From Muribaculaceae bacterium (lineage in GTDB: Bacteria; Bacteroidota; Bacteroidia; Bacteroidales; Muribaculaceae): a DNA stretch of 64,000 nucleotides. The position numbers and the translations under genes are program-made. The DNA lies in NCBI GenBank assembly GCA_024400935.1, contig JAKSLZ010000006.1, positions 1 to 64,000 of the forward strand, read 5' to 3'. Below, piece by piece: positions 36,058 through 44,600 of the stretch (its first letter is position 1; the number at the start of each line of letters is the position of its first letter). The notes beneath the pieces are model-generated. The model worked only from the letters and a program-made list of their open reading frames with translations, was not told where the DNA came from and made no database searches.

Positions 36058-36618
36058 TTAATCATTTTCTTGGAAAAAACTTTCAATTTTTTTCAAAGCA
36101 TGGTGATAACTGGCCTTGAGTGCACCCACCGATGTGCCCAGAACCTCGCTCATTTCCTCATATTTCATCTCGTCATAGTAGCGCAGGTTGAAGACTGTGC
36201 GCTGCTTGTCGGGCAATGTGGCGATGGCACGCTGCAGCTTGAGCTGTGCCGCGTCGCCGTCAAAGAACTCATCGCTCTCGAGCTGGTTAACCAGGAACGA
36301 GTCTTCGTCGTCAATCGAGAGATGGTTGAGCGACTTCTGCTTGTTGATGAACGTTATCGACTCGTTCACGGCAATCTTGTAGAGCCATGTCGAGAGCTTA
36401 GCGTCACCTCTAAAGTTGTTGATGCTCGTCCATGCTTTAATAAAGGTATTCTGTAGCACATCATTAGCATCGTCGTGGTTGTAGACCATGCGGCGAATGT
36501 GCCAGTACAGCGTGCTCGAATAGTGCTCTATCACCTGTCCGAACGCCGCCCTAGCGGTGTCCTGGTGGCGCAGTAGCTCTATCACTTGAGCCTCGTCATA
36601 TGTGCTGCGTGCTGCCAT
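36058..36618 (-). CDS. ECF RNA polymerase sigma factor
   Basis: 186 aa. Region 2: YSSTLYWHIRRMVYNHDDAN, DVLQNTFIKAWTSINNF, LSTWLYKIAVNESITF. Region 4: IATLPDKQRTVFNLRYYDE, EEMSEVLGTSVGALKASYHH, ending KKIESFFQEND. It begins 13 nt after the stop of a lipoprotein gene and is followed by the anti-sigma-like gene. The sigma gene therefore appears to be transcribed with three upstream lipoproteins. Confidence 0.93.
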   Translation of the reverse strand: MAARSTYDEAQVIELLRHQDTARAAFGQVIEHYSSTLYWHIRRMVYNHDDANDVLQNTFIKAWTSINNFRGDAKLSTWLYKIAVNESITFINKQKSLNHLSIDDEDSFLVNQLESDEFFDGDAAQLKLQRAIATLPDKQRTVFNLRYYDEMKYEEMSEVLGTSVGALKASYHHALKKIESFFQEND

Positions 36619-36631
36619 TTACTATAGAATC

Positions 36632-37432
36632 TTATTTTTCAGTTGTTGCTGGTGAGAATATTTCGCCTTCAATCTCATAGTTGCGGCCGTTCATGCTGAA
36701 CGTAACCAGACCCTTCCCTACCGACGGACGTGCCACCACCATCAGGTTTGTCACGCTATATTCTGATGCAAGGGTTGCATTCTTGTCAGTGGCCTGGAGA
36801 CTGGTTGCTTTGCCCTCAATGTCGCCCTTGTGGTCAATTTCAAACTTGATGTTGTCATAGGACAGGAGCACAGGATAACTGTCGCTGGTTTTGCGGAAGT
36901 TGGCCAGAACCAAGGTCAGCTTCTCGCTGTCACAGTCAGGAATAACCTGGAAACGCACTCCCGAGAGGGGTTTTGAATCAACCTTGGGGTTACAGTAGAA
37001 GTAAGAATAGCTGTCGGCACTGTACACGTGCAGCTTGCCGTCCACCATATAGTCAATATTGAGAGCGCCGGTGCGGTTGTCATACATGCCCTTGAGTGCA
37101 GTCACGTCATGGCTCGATGCCATTATTGCCGCCTTTGAGAACTCATAGCTGCGCTTACCTATGGTCATGTCCATGTCTCCTGTGGCAAACGACACGCTCA
37201 TGCTGCCGTTAGAAGCCTTCATGTCACCGCTGAACTTGCCGCTGCCAAAGTTGATGGTAAAGTTTGACCAGTCCTGGGTGAGCGTAGCGGGCGCCAAGGG
37301 GTTGCTCTCGTCGACCACCACGTTATACATGTTGGCCTTGGCAGTGGTTATGTTCTCGGGAGATTCGTTACACGACGACGCAGCACCCGCCAGGAGCGCT
37401 GCAGTCATCGCCATAAATATAGTTTTTTTCAT
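36632..37432 (-). CDS. Lipoprotein, third of a paralogous trio
   Basis: 266 aa. Lipobox MKKTIFMAMTAALLAGAASSC. Two beta-rich halves: FTINFGSGKFSGDMKA near the N-terminus, and YSVTNLMVVARPSVGKGLVT with the strand MNGRNYEIEG at the C-terminus. The same order occurs in the two upstream lipoproteins. ATG 37432 starts a good signal; ATG 37450 overlaps the upstream stop (TAATG) and could be used for coupled translation. It precedes the ECF sigma gene by 13 nt. Confidence 0.6.
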   Translation of the reverse strand: MKKTIFMAMTAALLAGAASSCNESPENITTAKANMYNVVVDESNPLAPATLTQDWSNFTINFGSGKFSGDMKASNGSMSVSFATGDMDMTIGKRSYEFSKAAIMASSHDVTALKGMYDNRTGALNIDYMVDGKLHVYSADSYSYFYCNPKVDSKPLSGVRFQVIPDCDSEKLTLVLANFRKTSDSYPVLLSYDNIKFEIDHKGDIEGKATSLQATDKNATLASEYSVTNLMVVARPSVGKGLVTFSMNGRNYEIEGEIFSPATTEK

Positions 37433-37449
37433 AATAGTGCTAACTCTCA

Positions 37450-38307
37450 TTACTTGTTGACGGGCACGTAGAACATGGTACCCACGATCTCAACATAGTA
37501 GTCCTGCTTGCCGTTGTTGATGCGATAAGACACCTTGGCCGACTTGCCATACTGGAACACTTCACCCTTAACGTCGGTGATGTTGTAAGAGGCATAGCCC
37601 TGTGAGCAGGCGGTCTCAAGACCCTCTACAGTAAAACCTTCCTTAGTCATGCTGTAGTGCAGAGCCTTCTGGTCCTCTTTGCCTTTCTCTGAGCTGTTCT
37701 CATAGGTGAGCGTGGCCATCACCTCGCTGCTCTCGCTGAGGGCGAATCTCGATATCACCAGTTTAGTGGTCATGGCCTTGTCGCAAGCGGGGATGAAACC
37801 AAAGGCAACCTCATCGCTTTCAAAGAGCAACTTGCCGCCAGGAGCATCATAGATGTTCATGATAGCAAATTTATAGGCATAGCTTGCTGTGGCGTGGACC
37901 TTATAGGCACCGCTCACTGTGTACTCGTTGAACACCATGCCCACATTGGACTCATAAGCGCCCTGGAACGACGAAATCGCCAGGCCGGTAGACATGATCG
38001 ACGGAGCAGAATACACATAACTGTTATCGGTGGCAGTCATGGGAAGTATGCCGGTCGAGAAATTAACGGGAAGACCGTCCATAACAGTTCCCTGCACAGT
38101 CATGTTGATGTTGCGCTGCGTGTGGTTGACTTCAAATGCCGTGTTACCCATTGTGAGCACAGGAGTTCCCTTAGGATCTTCAAGGTTCTCAGTCAAGTTA
38201 TACATCTGCAACGATGCGCGTATAATCTCGTCATCTTCACTTCCCAGGCACGATGTCATGCCCAGACCCAGCGCTGCTAACAACGCCATTGATAATGCTT
38301 TCTTCAT
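37450..38307 (-). CDS. Lipoprotein, second of the trio
   Basis: 285 aa. Lipobox MKKALSMALLAALGLGMTSC. N-terminal half has TAFEVNHTQRNINMTVQG; C-terminal half has SYNITDVKGEVFQYGKSAKV and YYVEIVGTMFYVPVNK. Overall layout parallels its neighbours, suggesting tandem duplication and strong divergence. It may bind surface ligands or peptidoglycan-derived material, but that is speculation. Gap to the first lipoprotein is 30 nt. Confidence 0.6.
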   Translation of the reverse strand: MKKALSMALLAALGLGMTSCLGSEDDEIIRASLQMYNLTENLEDPKGTPVLTMGNTAFEVNHTQRNINMTVQGTVMDGLPVNFSTGILPMTATDNSYVYSAPSIMSTGLAISSFQGAYESNVGMVFNEYTVSGAYKVHATASYAYKFAIMNIYDAPGGKLLFESDEVAFGFIPACDKAMTTKLVISRFALSESSEVMATLTYENSSEKGKEDQKALHYSMTKEGFTVEGLETACSQGYASYNITDVKGEVFQYGKSAKVSYRINNGKQDYYVEIVGTMFYVPVNK

Positions 38308-38337
38308 ATCTTTATGGTTTTTTGTTTATCGGTTGTT

Positions 38338-39246
38338 TTATTTGACGACATAACTGTCGGCATACTTCTTGCCCTTCACGCTCAGGCTCCACTGTGTGGA
38401 TTCATCCTCACGGCCCATCTTGAACGATGTCTCATGAGTGCCGTTTGCCAGGTTGACTGTAACTTTAAGGTCAGTAACAGGGAAACGCTGATAGCCATGA
38501 CTGTCGCGGGCATCGGTAGTGGTCTCGGTACCAGCCGATGAATCGATGCGGCGATAAACCGACACTGTCTCGGGAGCGGGAGCTTCCATTATGAAACCAT
38601 CGCGAGTTACGGTCACAGGGATGTCGCGAACAATCAGGTTGTCAAACCATGTCGCAAGCTCAATATTGACTATGGGCGCAAGATGCATGGTGGCAGTATA
38701 ATTGTCCTTAAATCTATCTATGTCAAACTGAATGATTGAGCGGTTGTCGGTAAGCGGAGCGGTCTTGGGGAACACCTGCTTCATTTCATTGCCCAAGAAG
38801 AACACCTGGGGCATGGTCGACATCACACGCAAATCCTTGCCCACAGTGTAGTGTACCTCAACACTCTGTTCGTTAAAGTCTACAGTGAGGCTTAAGTCAG
38901 AGACATCAATGTCGGTAGTAGTAGCGGCATGGCATGTGTAACGTCCACTCTCCTTGTCGGCAACCAGTTTCAGACCCTTAATCTCGTAAGGAGTAGCCTG
39001 CGAAGCATGAGCAAACAGCTTCAAGTCGGCCGTTTCGTCAGCACGATGGAACACCACAGTGTTTTCGGTCTCGTTCAACGAGACCAAGAGGTCAGTGGAA
39101 GTGTTCCACATGTGGTTGAGAGTTGTCACTTTCATAGTGACATCACGCTTCTTCCAGTCAGGGTCGTCCTCTTTGTTACAAGAACTGAACGACAGCACCA
39201 AAGCCATAGCGGCCAATAACATCATAAGTTTGTTTTTCATACTCAT
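38338..39246 (-). CDS. Lipoprotein, first gene of the sigma-linked operon
   Basis: 302 aa. Lipobox MKNKLMMLLAAMALVLSFSSC followed by an Asp-rich spacer. Body is beta-rich (VTMKVTTLNHMWNTSTD, FPVTDLKVTVNLANGTHETS). Starts at ATG 39246 or 39240; longer frames run into the -7 box of the promoter and are rejected. It leads a six-gene set: three lipoproteins, sigma factor, anti-sigma-like protein, Spy-like protein. Confidence 0.62.
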   Translation of the reverse strand: MSMKNKLMMLLAAMALVLSFSSCNKEDDPDWKKRDVTMKVTTLNHMWNTSTDLLVSLNETENTVVFHRADETADLKLFAHASQATPYEIKGLKLVADKESGRYTCHAATTTDIDVSDLSLTVDFNEQSVEVHYTVGKDLRVMSTMPQVFFLGNEMKQVFPKTAPLTDNRSIIQFDIDRFKDNYTATMHLAPIVNIELATWFDNLIVRDIPVTVTRDGFIMEAPAPETVSVYRRIDSSAGTETTTDARDSHGYQRFPVTDLKVTVNLANGTHETSFKMGREDESTQWSLSVKGKKYADSYVVK

Positions 39247-39270
39247 CTTTTTTAATAGATATATTAAATG

Positions 39271-39302
39271 CAAAGTTAATGCAATTATCGCTTATTGCCA
39301 AA
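39271..39302 (-). promoter_or_regulatory. Promoter of the lipoprotein/sigma operon
   Basis: Minus strand TTTG (39302-39299), 20 nt, TAACTTTG (39278-39271): perfect housekeeping-type consensus about 25 nt before the first ATG. The sigma gene thus has at least one housekeeping promoter far upstream. Confidence 0.82.
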
Positions 39303-39360
39303 TGTCACCGCTCCTATTTCAAAAAACATTAAGTTTTTTTATGCATTCACCCCCACTCCG

Positions 39361-39703
39361 GTAACTGTACACCAATGGGGATAATCTCGCGCAGAACTCG
39401 CAGACAACGCAGAAAAAAGCGGGATAATTTATTTGCATAATCCCAGAAAGTGCATTAGGGCATGGATAAGATTTTAGATTATCATTGTGACAGGATTTGG
39501 GCTATATTGAACGAGCATAGGGGTTCCTATGTGAGCGAAAGATAGCCCAATTCATGCCCATGAGAAGCAAAATATTGCCATTTGCTCCTAATGAACTTTC
39601 TGGGATAATATTAGGTGGTGAAATAATTTCTTCTGATTTTGAGAAATTTCTTCCTGATACTCTGCGAGTTCTGTGCGAGTTCTTACCATTGTCGAAAAGT
39701 CAC
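39361..39703. repeat. MITE-like repeat, copy D, interrupted by a second element
   Basis: Left end GTAACTGTACACCAATGGGG with CTCGCGCAGAACTCGC as in copy C. The right half (ATTAGGTGGTGAAATAATTT to GTGCGAGTTCTTACCATTG) resumes after a 163-bp insertion plus a 5-bp duplication. Without these, copy D is about 175 bp, close to copy C. Confidence 0.8.
39442..39604. mobile_element. 163-bp MITE nested in copy D
   Basis: Ends CCCAGAAAGTGCATTAGG (39442-39459) and CCTAATGAACTTTCTGGG (39587-39604) are inverted repeats with one mismatch in 18. The interior continues as a nested palindrome (GGGCATG/CATGCCC, TTGGGCTAT/ATAGCCCAA, CATAGG-GGTT-CCTATG). Flanks are the direct repeat ATAAT (39437-39441 and 39605-39609); copy C shows the unoccupied site with one ATAAT. 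Non-autonomous; no transposase here. Confidence 0.85.
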
Positions 39704-39726
39704 CCTATAGGCGTAACAAACACAGC

Positions 39727-39915
39727 AAAATGTCCTCACAGGGACAGTCCGAGGCCACTGAAAAAGTCAAAAACAGCCTTTTTTGACCGTTCTAAACCCT
39801 CTGAGATTTGAATATTTGAATAGGGATTCAGATAGGGTATCAAATATGAAAATAGATCTTTTCTGATACATGATACTTTTTCAGTGGCCTCGGACAGTCC
39901 CCGTGAGGACATTTT
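39727..39915. terminator. Hairpin split by an insertion
   Basis: AAAATGTCCTCAC (39727-39739) and GTGAGGACATTTT (39903-39915) are perfectly complementary arms now 163 bp apart. Removing the 143-bp insert and one GACAGTC copy restores a hairpin nearly identical to 28868-28906. Confidence 0.75.
39750..39892. mobile_element. 143-bp MITE inside a terminator-like hairpin
   Basis: Terminal repeats CGAGGCCACTGAAAAAGT and ACTTTTTCAGTGGCCTCG are perfect 18-bp inverted complements. Direct repeats GACAGTC flank it (39743-39749, 39893-39899). AT-rich interior without a credible gene. Confidence 0.85.
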
Positions 39916-39937
39916 AAAAGGTTTTTCAGCATAGTAT

Positions 39938-39968
39938 TTTGCACTTTGTGAAAATTTTAGTAATTTTG
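39938..39968 (+). promoter_or_regulatory. Promoter of the AT-rich lipoprotein gene
   Basis: TTTG (39938-39941), 19 nt, TAATTTTG (39961-39968). The leader to ATG 40104 is about 130 nt. Confidence 0.65.
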
Positions 39969-40103
39969 GCATCACTAAACAATGCGGATATTTTTATTGT
40001 GCACTATTGAATCACAAAAACCGACATCCCCTTAATAATTAAACAATTAAATTAATAAACTCACTTTAAATAATGAGTCAGTCAGACTTGAACAATTAAG
40101 ATT

Positions 40104-40955
40104 ATGAAAAAAAAAATATCATTATTTTTTGTTGTATCTTTGCTCTTGTCTTTTACAAGTTGCGAGGATAAAGAGCCCACAGTTTTTGACCATGAATATA
40201 TAATGAACACACCCGTCAGAAGTGTAATGAGTCTGTATTCAGTTTCAGGTGCAATTTGGCGTGAACAAGGACACTATTCAGGCTTCACATCATATGCATC
40301 TATTAAGTGTGCAAACAAGAAAGCTTATATCTCTATCCCGGAATCATTTAATAATATATATTGTCCTGTTCCGATAGAAACAACTATGCCTCTTAAATCT
40401 TTGGATAATGGTGTGGGCGTATTTAAAAACAACTGCGGAGGCTTTAACGTCAATGAAGGATTCTTATTCTGTGAAACAACTATTTCTGGTGCAGGTAGTG
40501 CGCCCGATGGATCATTAATATACAAAAGTTACCTATTCTCACTTCCTCTTTACTCACAACTATTTTACGGAAATGACTACAAGAATACAAAAGAGACTTA
40601 TTGTACATTTGACCTCCCCAACGCACACGACGGAAAAGGTGATAATGGTGATAAATTTCTTTCTGAAATATGCGTTTATAATTTAAAACTTGACCCAAAC
40701 ACAACAGTTAGCTTAAAGTTCCAAGGCCATATTAATGAAATGAGAGCCAATGGGTGGTATGCTGACTATGGACCCACAACAAGTTCTGTATTAGTACTTG
40801 ACGGTAATGAGTGGAAACAATTGCCTGACTATACAATATCAATTGAGAAATATAGCATAGTTTTCAACACACGAACTTATTATTTGTCATTTACGCTGAA
40901 TAGTACTGACAGCAAAATCCCCTTTTACTCAACAGGCCCGCTTCGTGATAGATGA
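40104..40955 (+). CDS. AT-rich lipoprotein of unknown function
   Basis: 283 aa. Lipobox MKKKISLFFVVSLLLSFTSC, then mostly beta structure with many Tyr, Asn and Ser (YLFSLPLYSQLFYGNDYKN, KYSIVFNTRTYYLSFTLNS). I recognise no domain. Base composition is clearly more AT-rich than neighbours, and the gene stands alone between insertion debris and its own terminator, so recent acquisition is plausible. No partner gene. Confidence 0.6.
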   Translation: MKKKISLFFVVSLLLSFTSCEDKEPTVFDHEYIMNTPVRSVMSLYSVSGAIWREQGHYSGFTSYASIKCANKKAYISIPESFNNIYCPVPIETTMPLKSLDNGVGVFKNNCGGFNVNEGFLFCETTISGAGSAPDGSLIYKSYLFSLPLYSQLFYGNDYKNTKETYCTFDLPNAHDGKGDNGDKFLSEICVYNLKLDPNTTVSLKFQGHINEMRANGWYADYGPTTSSVLVLDGNEWKQLPDYTISIEKYSIVFNTRTYYLSFTLNSTDSKIPFYSTGPLRDR

Positions 40956-40958
40956 ATT

Positions 40959-40998
40959 AAAGTGCCATCACCGGGACATCCCTGTGATGGCACTTTTT
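40959..40998 (+). terminator. Intrinsic terminator
   Basis: AAAGTGCCATCAC and GTGATGGCACTTTTT form a strong stem with inner GGGA/TCCC pairing; T-run on the plus strand. Four bases after the stop at 40955; its reverse may also end the opposing META gene. Confidence 0.85.
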
Positions 40999-41038
40999 AG
41001 TTGAGGCTCGGTCTTCTCTGTGGGAGATAGTTGAGTGG

Positions 41039-41434
41039 TTATTTTGCTTTGAACAGCAGGTTGCCCTGGGTGTCGTAGAATGACACCTCGCCGTCGTCAG
41101 CGATATTGTATTTTGCCACCTTATTGAATGCCGCGATGAACTCGTCCTCGCGCATCTCCTCGGGGCAGAACATCTTGGTAGACATTCCTTGCTTGAAGGT
41201 GAGGCTGCCGTCCTTGCTGGCTACATAAAACCCGCCTATGCTGTTACATCCCACTGTGGCGCTTACGCGGCCGTCCTTAAACATAATGCTAGGCTTGGCC
41301 ATCTCGCTACCGGGCAACTGGGTACCGTTGAGCTGAGTGATTGCAAAAGTCTTGTTTTCCAGGCCAGCACCGCACTTGCACGACACCATCATTGCCATTG
41401 CGGCAAGAGCTGCGATAAATGTAAATCTTCTCAT
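41039..41434 (-). CDS. META-domain (HslJ-like) lipoprotein
   Basis: 131 aa. Lipobox MRRFTFIAALAAMAMMVSC. META domain about 25-125: FAITQLNGTQLP, PSIMFKDGRVSATVGCNSIG with the conserved GCN, STKMFCPEEMREDEFIAAF. HslJ-type proteins are small outer-membrane or periplasmic proteins associated with heat or antibiotic stress. Monocistronic, divergent from the large alpha-2-macroglobulin gene. Confidence 0.85.
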   Translation of the reverse strand: MRRFTFIAALAAMAMMVSCKCGAGLENKTFAITQLNGTQLPGSEMAKPSIMFKDGRVSATVGCNSIGGFYVASKDGSLTFKQGMSTKMFCPEEMREDEFIAAFNKVAKYNIADDGEVSFYDTQGNLLFKAK

Positions 41435-41594
41435 AACACTTCTTGTATTTTAGTGAGTTAGTAAAAGTTTTTTCTATACTGTAGACAATTCTTAGACTGC
41501 ATTACCCACACAAGGTTTAATCCTCACGGCCACACTACCGATTCGCATTTTAAACCATTAAGCATATCCCCGAGTCAAAGAAGAAAGTATTTTA

Positions 41595-41626
41595 TTTGTT
41601 TTATATTATAAAATAATGTATCTTTG
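41595..41626 (+). promoter_or_regulatory. Promoter of the alpha-2-macroglobulin-like gene
   Basis: TTTG (41595-41598), 20 nt, TATCTTTG (41619-41626), about 38 nt before ATG 41665. Full consensus. Confidence 0.82.
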
Positions 41627-41664
41627 CGTTTCAATAAGGTTTATAACACTTAACATTGACCGTT

Positions 41665-44600
41665 ATGCGTAAACTATCTTTATCAATACTATTCATTTTT
41701 ATCATGAATCTTTTTTCATTCATGGCACATGGAGCCGAGAAGAAGATTGACTTCAACTATCCCAAGGATGTGTCTAAAAATGCTATTGTCGACCTTGAAT
41801 CGGCACTCAAGACAGGCAACGGCGAACTCACCGTGGATGCCCTCATCCGCTACTCAATAGCCCAAAGCGGCATCAGCGAGGAGAACCTGGGTGAGATCAT
41901 CGACCGCATCGAGGGTACTATCAAGAAAGAGAAACGTCCCGAAATCAAGGCATTGCTCTACTACTTTGAGGCACGTGTCTTTGAGGACTACGTGAAAAAT
42001 GCCAATGTGCGCGAGGCAATAGATATAGAAGGCGAGAAACCCAGCAAGGACTATAGCGAGTGGACAAATGTGCAGTTCCTGGCAAAAATTGAAGAACTGT
42101 TCAAGCTCGCGGTTGCCGACCGCCAGGCTCTTGAGGCCGTTAAGGTTACCGACCTGCCCAATATCATCAAGTGCAACGAGTTGGGTGCTACTTACGTTCC
42201 CAACCTGTACCTGTTCCTCGCCAGCGAGGTAATGAAAAAGTCGAGCAGCAGCGACCTTAAGGAAGACTACCTGCAGAGCGCCAAGGCGACCAGCGTGCCT
42301 GCTTACCTATATGCCGTGGACAAATACAACGGCTCAAAGCGCAACGAGGTGTATGAGCAATACCGCGACAATGAGCACTGTGGAATTCTCCTCCCCGACT
42401 GGACTAGCAACAAGGAAGACTACGCGAAGCTTAAGGACTACTTGGCACGTTTCCCCAAGGGAATATATGCCCCTAACGTGCAGAACACCATCAACCGCAT
42501 GGAGTCTAAGCATGTTAACCTCACCGTTCCACGACGCATCACCAAGGGCGAAACAGCCAAGGTAAAAGCAAAATACAACAACGTGGAACGCGTCACTCTG
42601 AACGTGTATCGCATACCCGACAAGGAGATAGGCAACAGCAGTTTCTCCTACACGCTCAGCCGCCTGGAGAAGGTGCAGACCATCAATCTGGACCTCGAAG
42701 GCACCGTCCCCTTTGAGGGCGAGAAACAGGTCGAAGTCAAGGGACTTGACTATGGCAAGTATGTCATCGTGCCGTCGTATATCGCCGATGGCAAAGAACA
42801 GATTGACGAGAACATCAACTGGCGCGATGACCTCACCGTGAGCGATCTCGCAATCTTTACTCTGGAGCAGAGCGACAAGCAGAACAAGGTATTTGTGGTC
42901 AACCCCATGACCGGTGCGCCCGTGGCTGGCGTTGAGGTGTCTATGGACTACAAGTATGACAACATCCACATCAAGGCTACCACCGACAAGGGTGGCATGG
43001 CCGTCATCCCCGGCAATGTTGAGCGTTGCGAGATCAAGGCTGTGAAGGGCAGCGACAAGTATGCCGACGCACTGAGCTACTACCGCAACAGCTTTGGCAG
43101 CGGCACTAGCAACAACATCGACATCTTCACCGACCTGGCTATCTACCGCCCGGGCGAGAAGGTGAAATGGGCTATGGTGGCCTACTACACCGGCGACAAC
43201 TCACGCGAGCTGCAGCCCAATACCAAGTTCAAGGTTAAGTTCAACGACACTAACAACAAGGAGATTACTTCGGTTGATGTTAAGACCGACGAGTTTGGCC
43301 GTGCCGAGGGCACATTTGACATCCCCACCGACCGTCTCAACGGCAGTTTCAAGATTGAAGTGAGCAAAGGTGACGACTCTCGTGGATATGCCATTGGTTA
43401 CAAGCGCATCAACGTGAGCGAATACAAGACTCCCACATTCGACATCACCTATACAACCAAGCGCGGCGCTTTCGTTGCCAAGGAACCCGTAGTGATCGAG
43501 GGTAATGCCAAGACCTACTCGGGTCTGCCCGTACCCGGCAGTGAGGTGAAAGTGACCCTCAACAAGAACGAATGGTCATGGAACTGGCGTCACTACATGC
43601 CCAGCTACAAGGGTGATGTACTCATGGACACCACAGTTGTTACCGACGCTCAGGGCAACTTCAAGCTGGAGTTCCCCGCCGAAATGTTTGAAGAAAACAA
43701 GGGCGCAAGCAAGTACTACTGGAGCCGCTACAACTACAGCGTTGAGGCGAAGTGCACCAACGCTGCCGGCGAGACTCACGAGGCCACCAAGTCGTTCATC
43801 GTGGGCAGCCGCCGCGGCATTGAGATGGCCGACGAAGCGACATTCCTCAACGAGAAGCAGTATGACATCCCCATCTCTTACCGAACCACCAGCGAAACCG
43901 AGAAGAGCGTCGTGTGCACCTACGAGCTCATCAACAAGGAGACTAAGGAAACCGTGAAGACCGGCAACTTTGACACTGCCGAGCCTAAGGTTGACTTCAC
44001 CGCCGTTCCCTCGGGCGAATACACGCTCAAGGCTCACATCCTCGCTGCCGACAAGGACGAAACAGATGCCGATGCCCAGATGACCCTGGTGCTGTGGCGC
44101 AAGACCGACAAGCAGGCGCCCGTCAAGGACTGCGCACTGTGGCTGCCCAAGACCGACATCAAGGCAGATGCTAACGGCAAGGCTTCGTTCCTCGTGGGTA
44201 CATCGACACCCGAGGCACACATCTACATGGTTGTGGCAAGCCACAAGGGCGTGGAACGCAGCGAGTGGTTACACTACACCGCTCCAGGCATGCACACAGT
44301 GAATGTCACCGTTCCCGAGCGCGATGAGGAAGCTCTCAACATCACCCTGTACACCTACTACAAGAACAAGGAAAATACCCAGTCGGTATATGTATCTTGC
44401 GAGGCTCGCGAACGCAGCATCAACATGGAGGCAACTTCGTTCCGCGACAAACTCGTGCCTGGCACTCCCGAGCGCTGGACATTCAAGGTGACCGACAAGC
44501 AGGGCAAGCCTGTCAACGCAGCCGTGATGCTCGAGATGTTTGACAAGGCCCTCAACACCCTTGCCAACAACACTTGGCACTTCTACCCCTACTGGAGCCG

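Noticed and set aside
39736..39975. 79-codon minus frame
   Set aside because: Runs across a MITE and its target, so it cannot be an ancestral gene.
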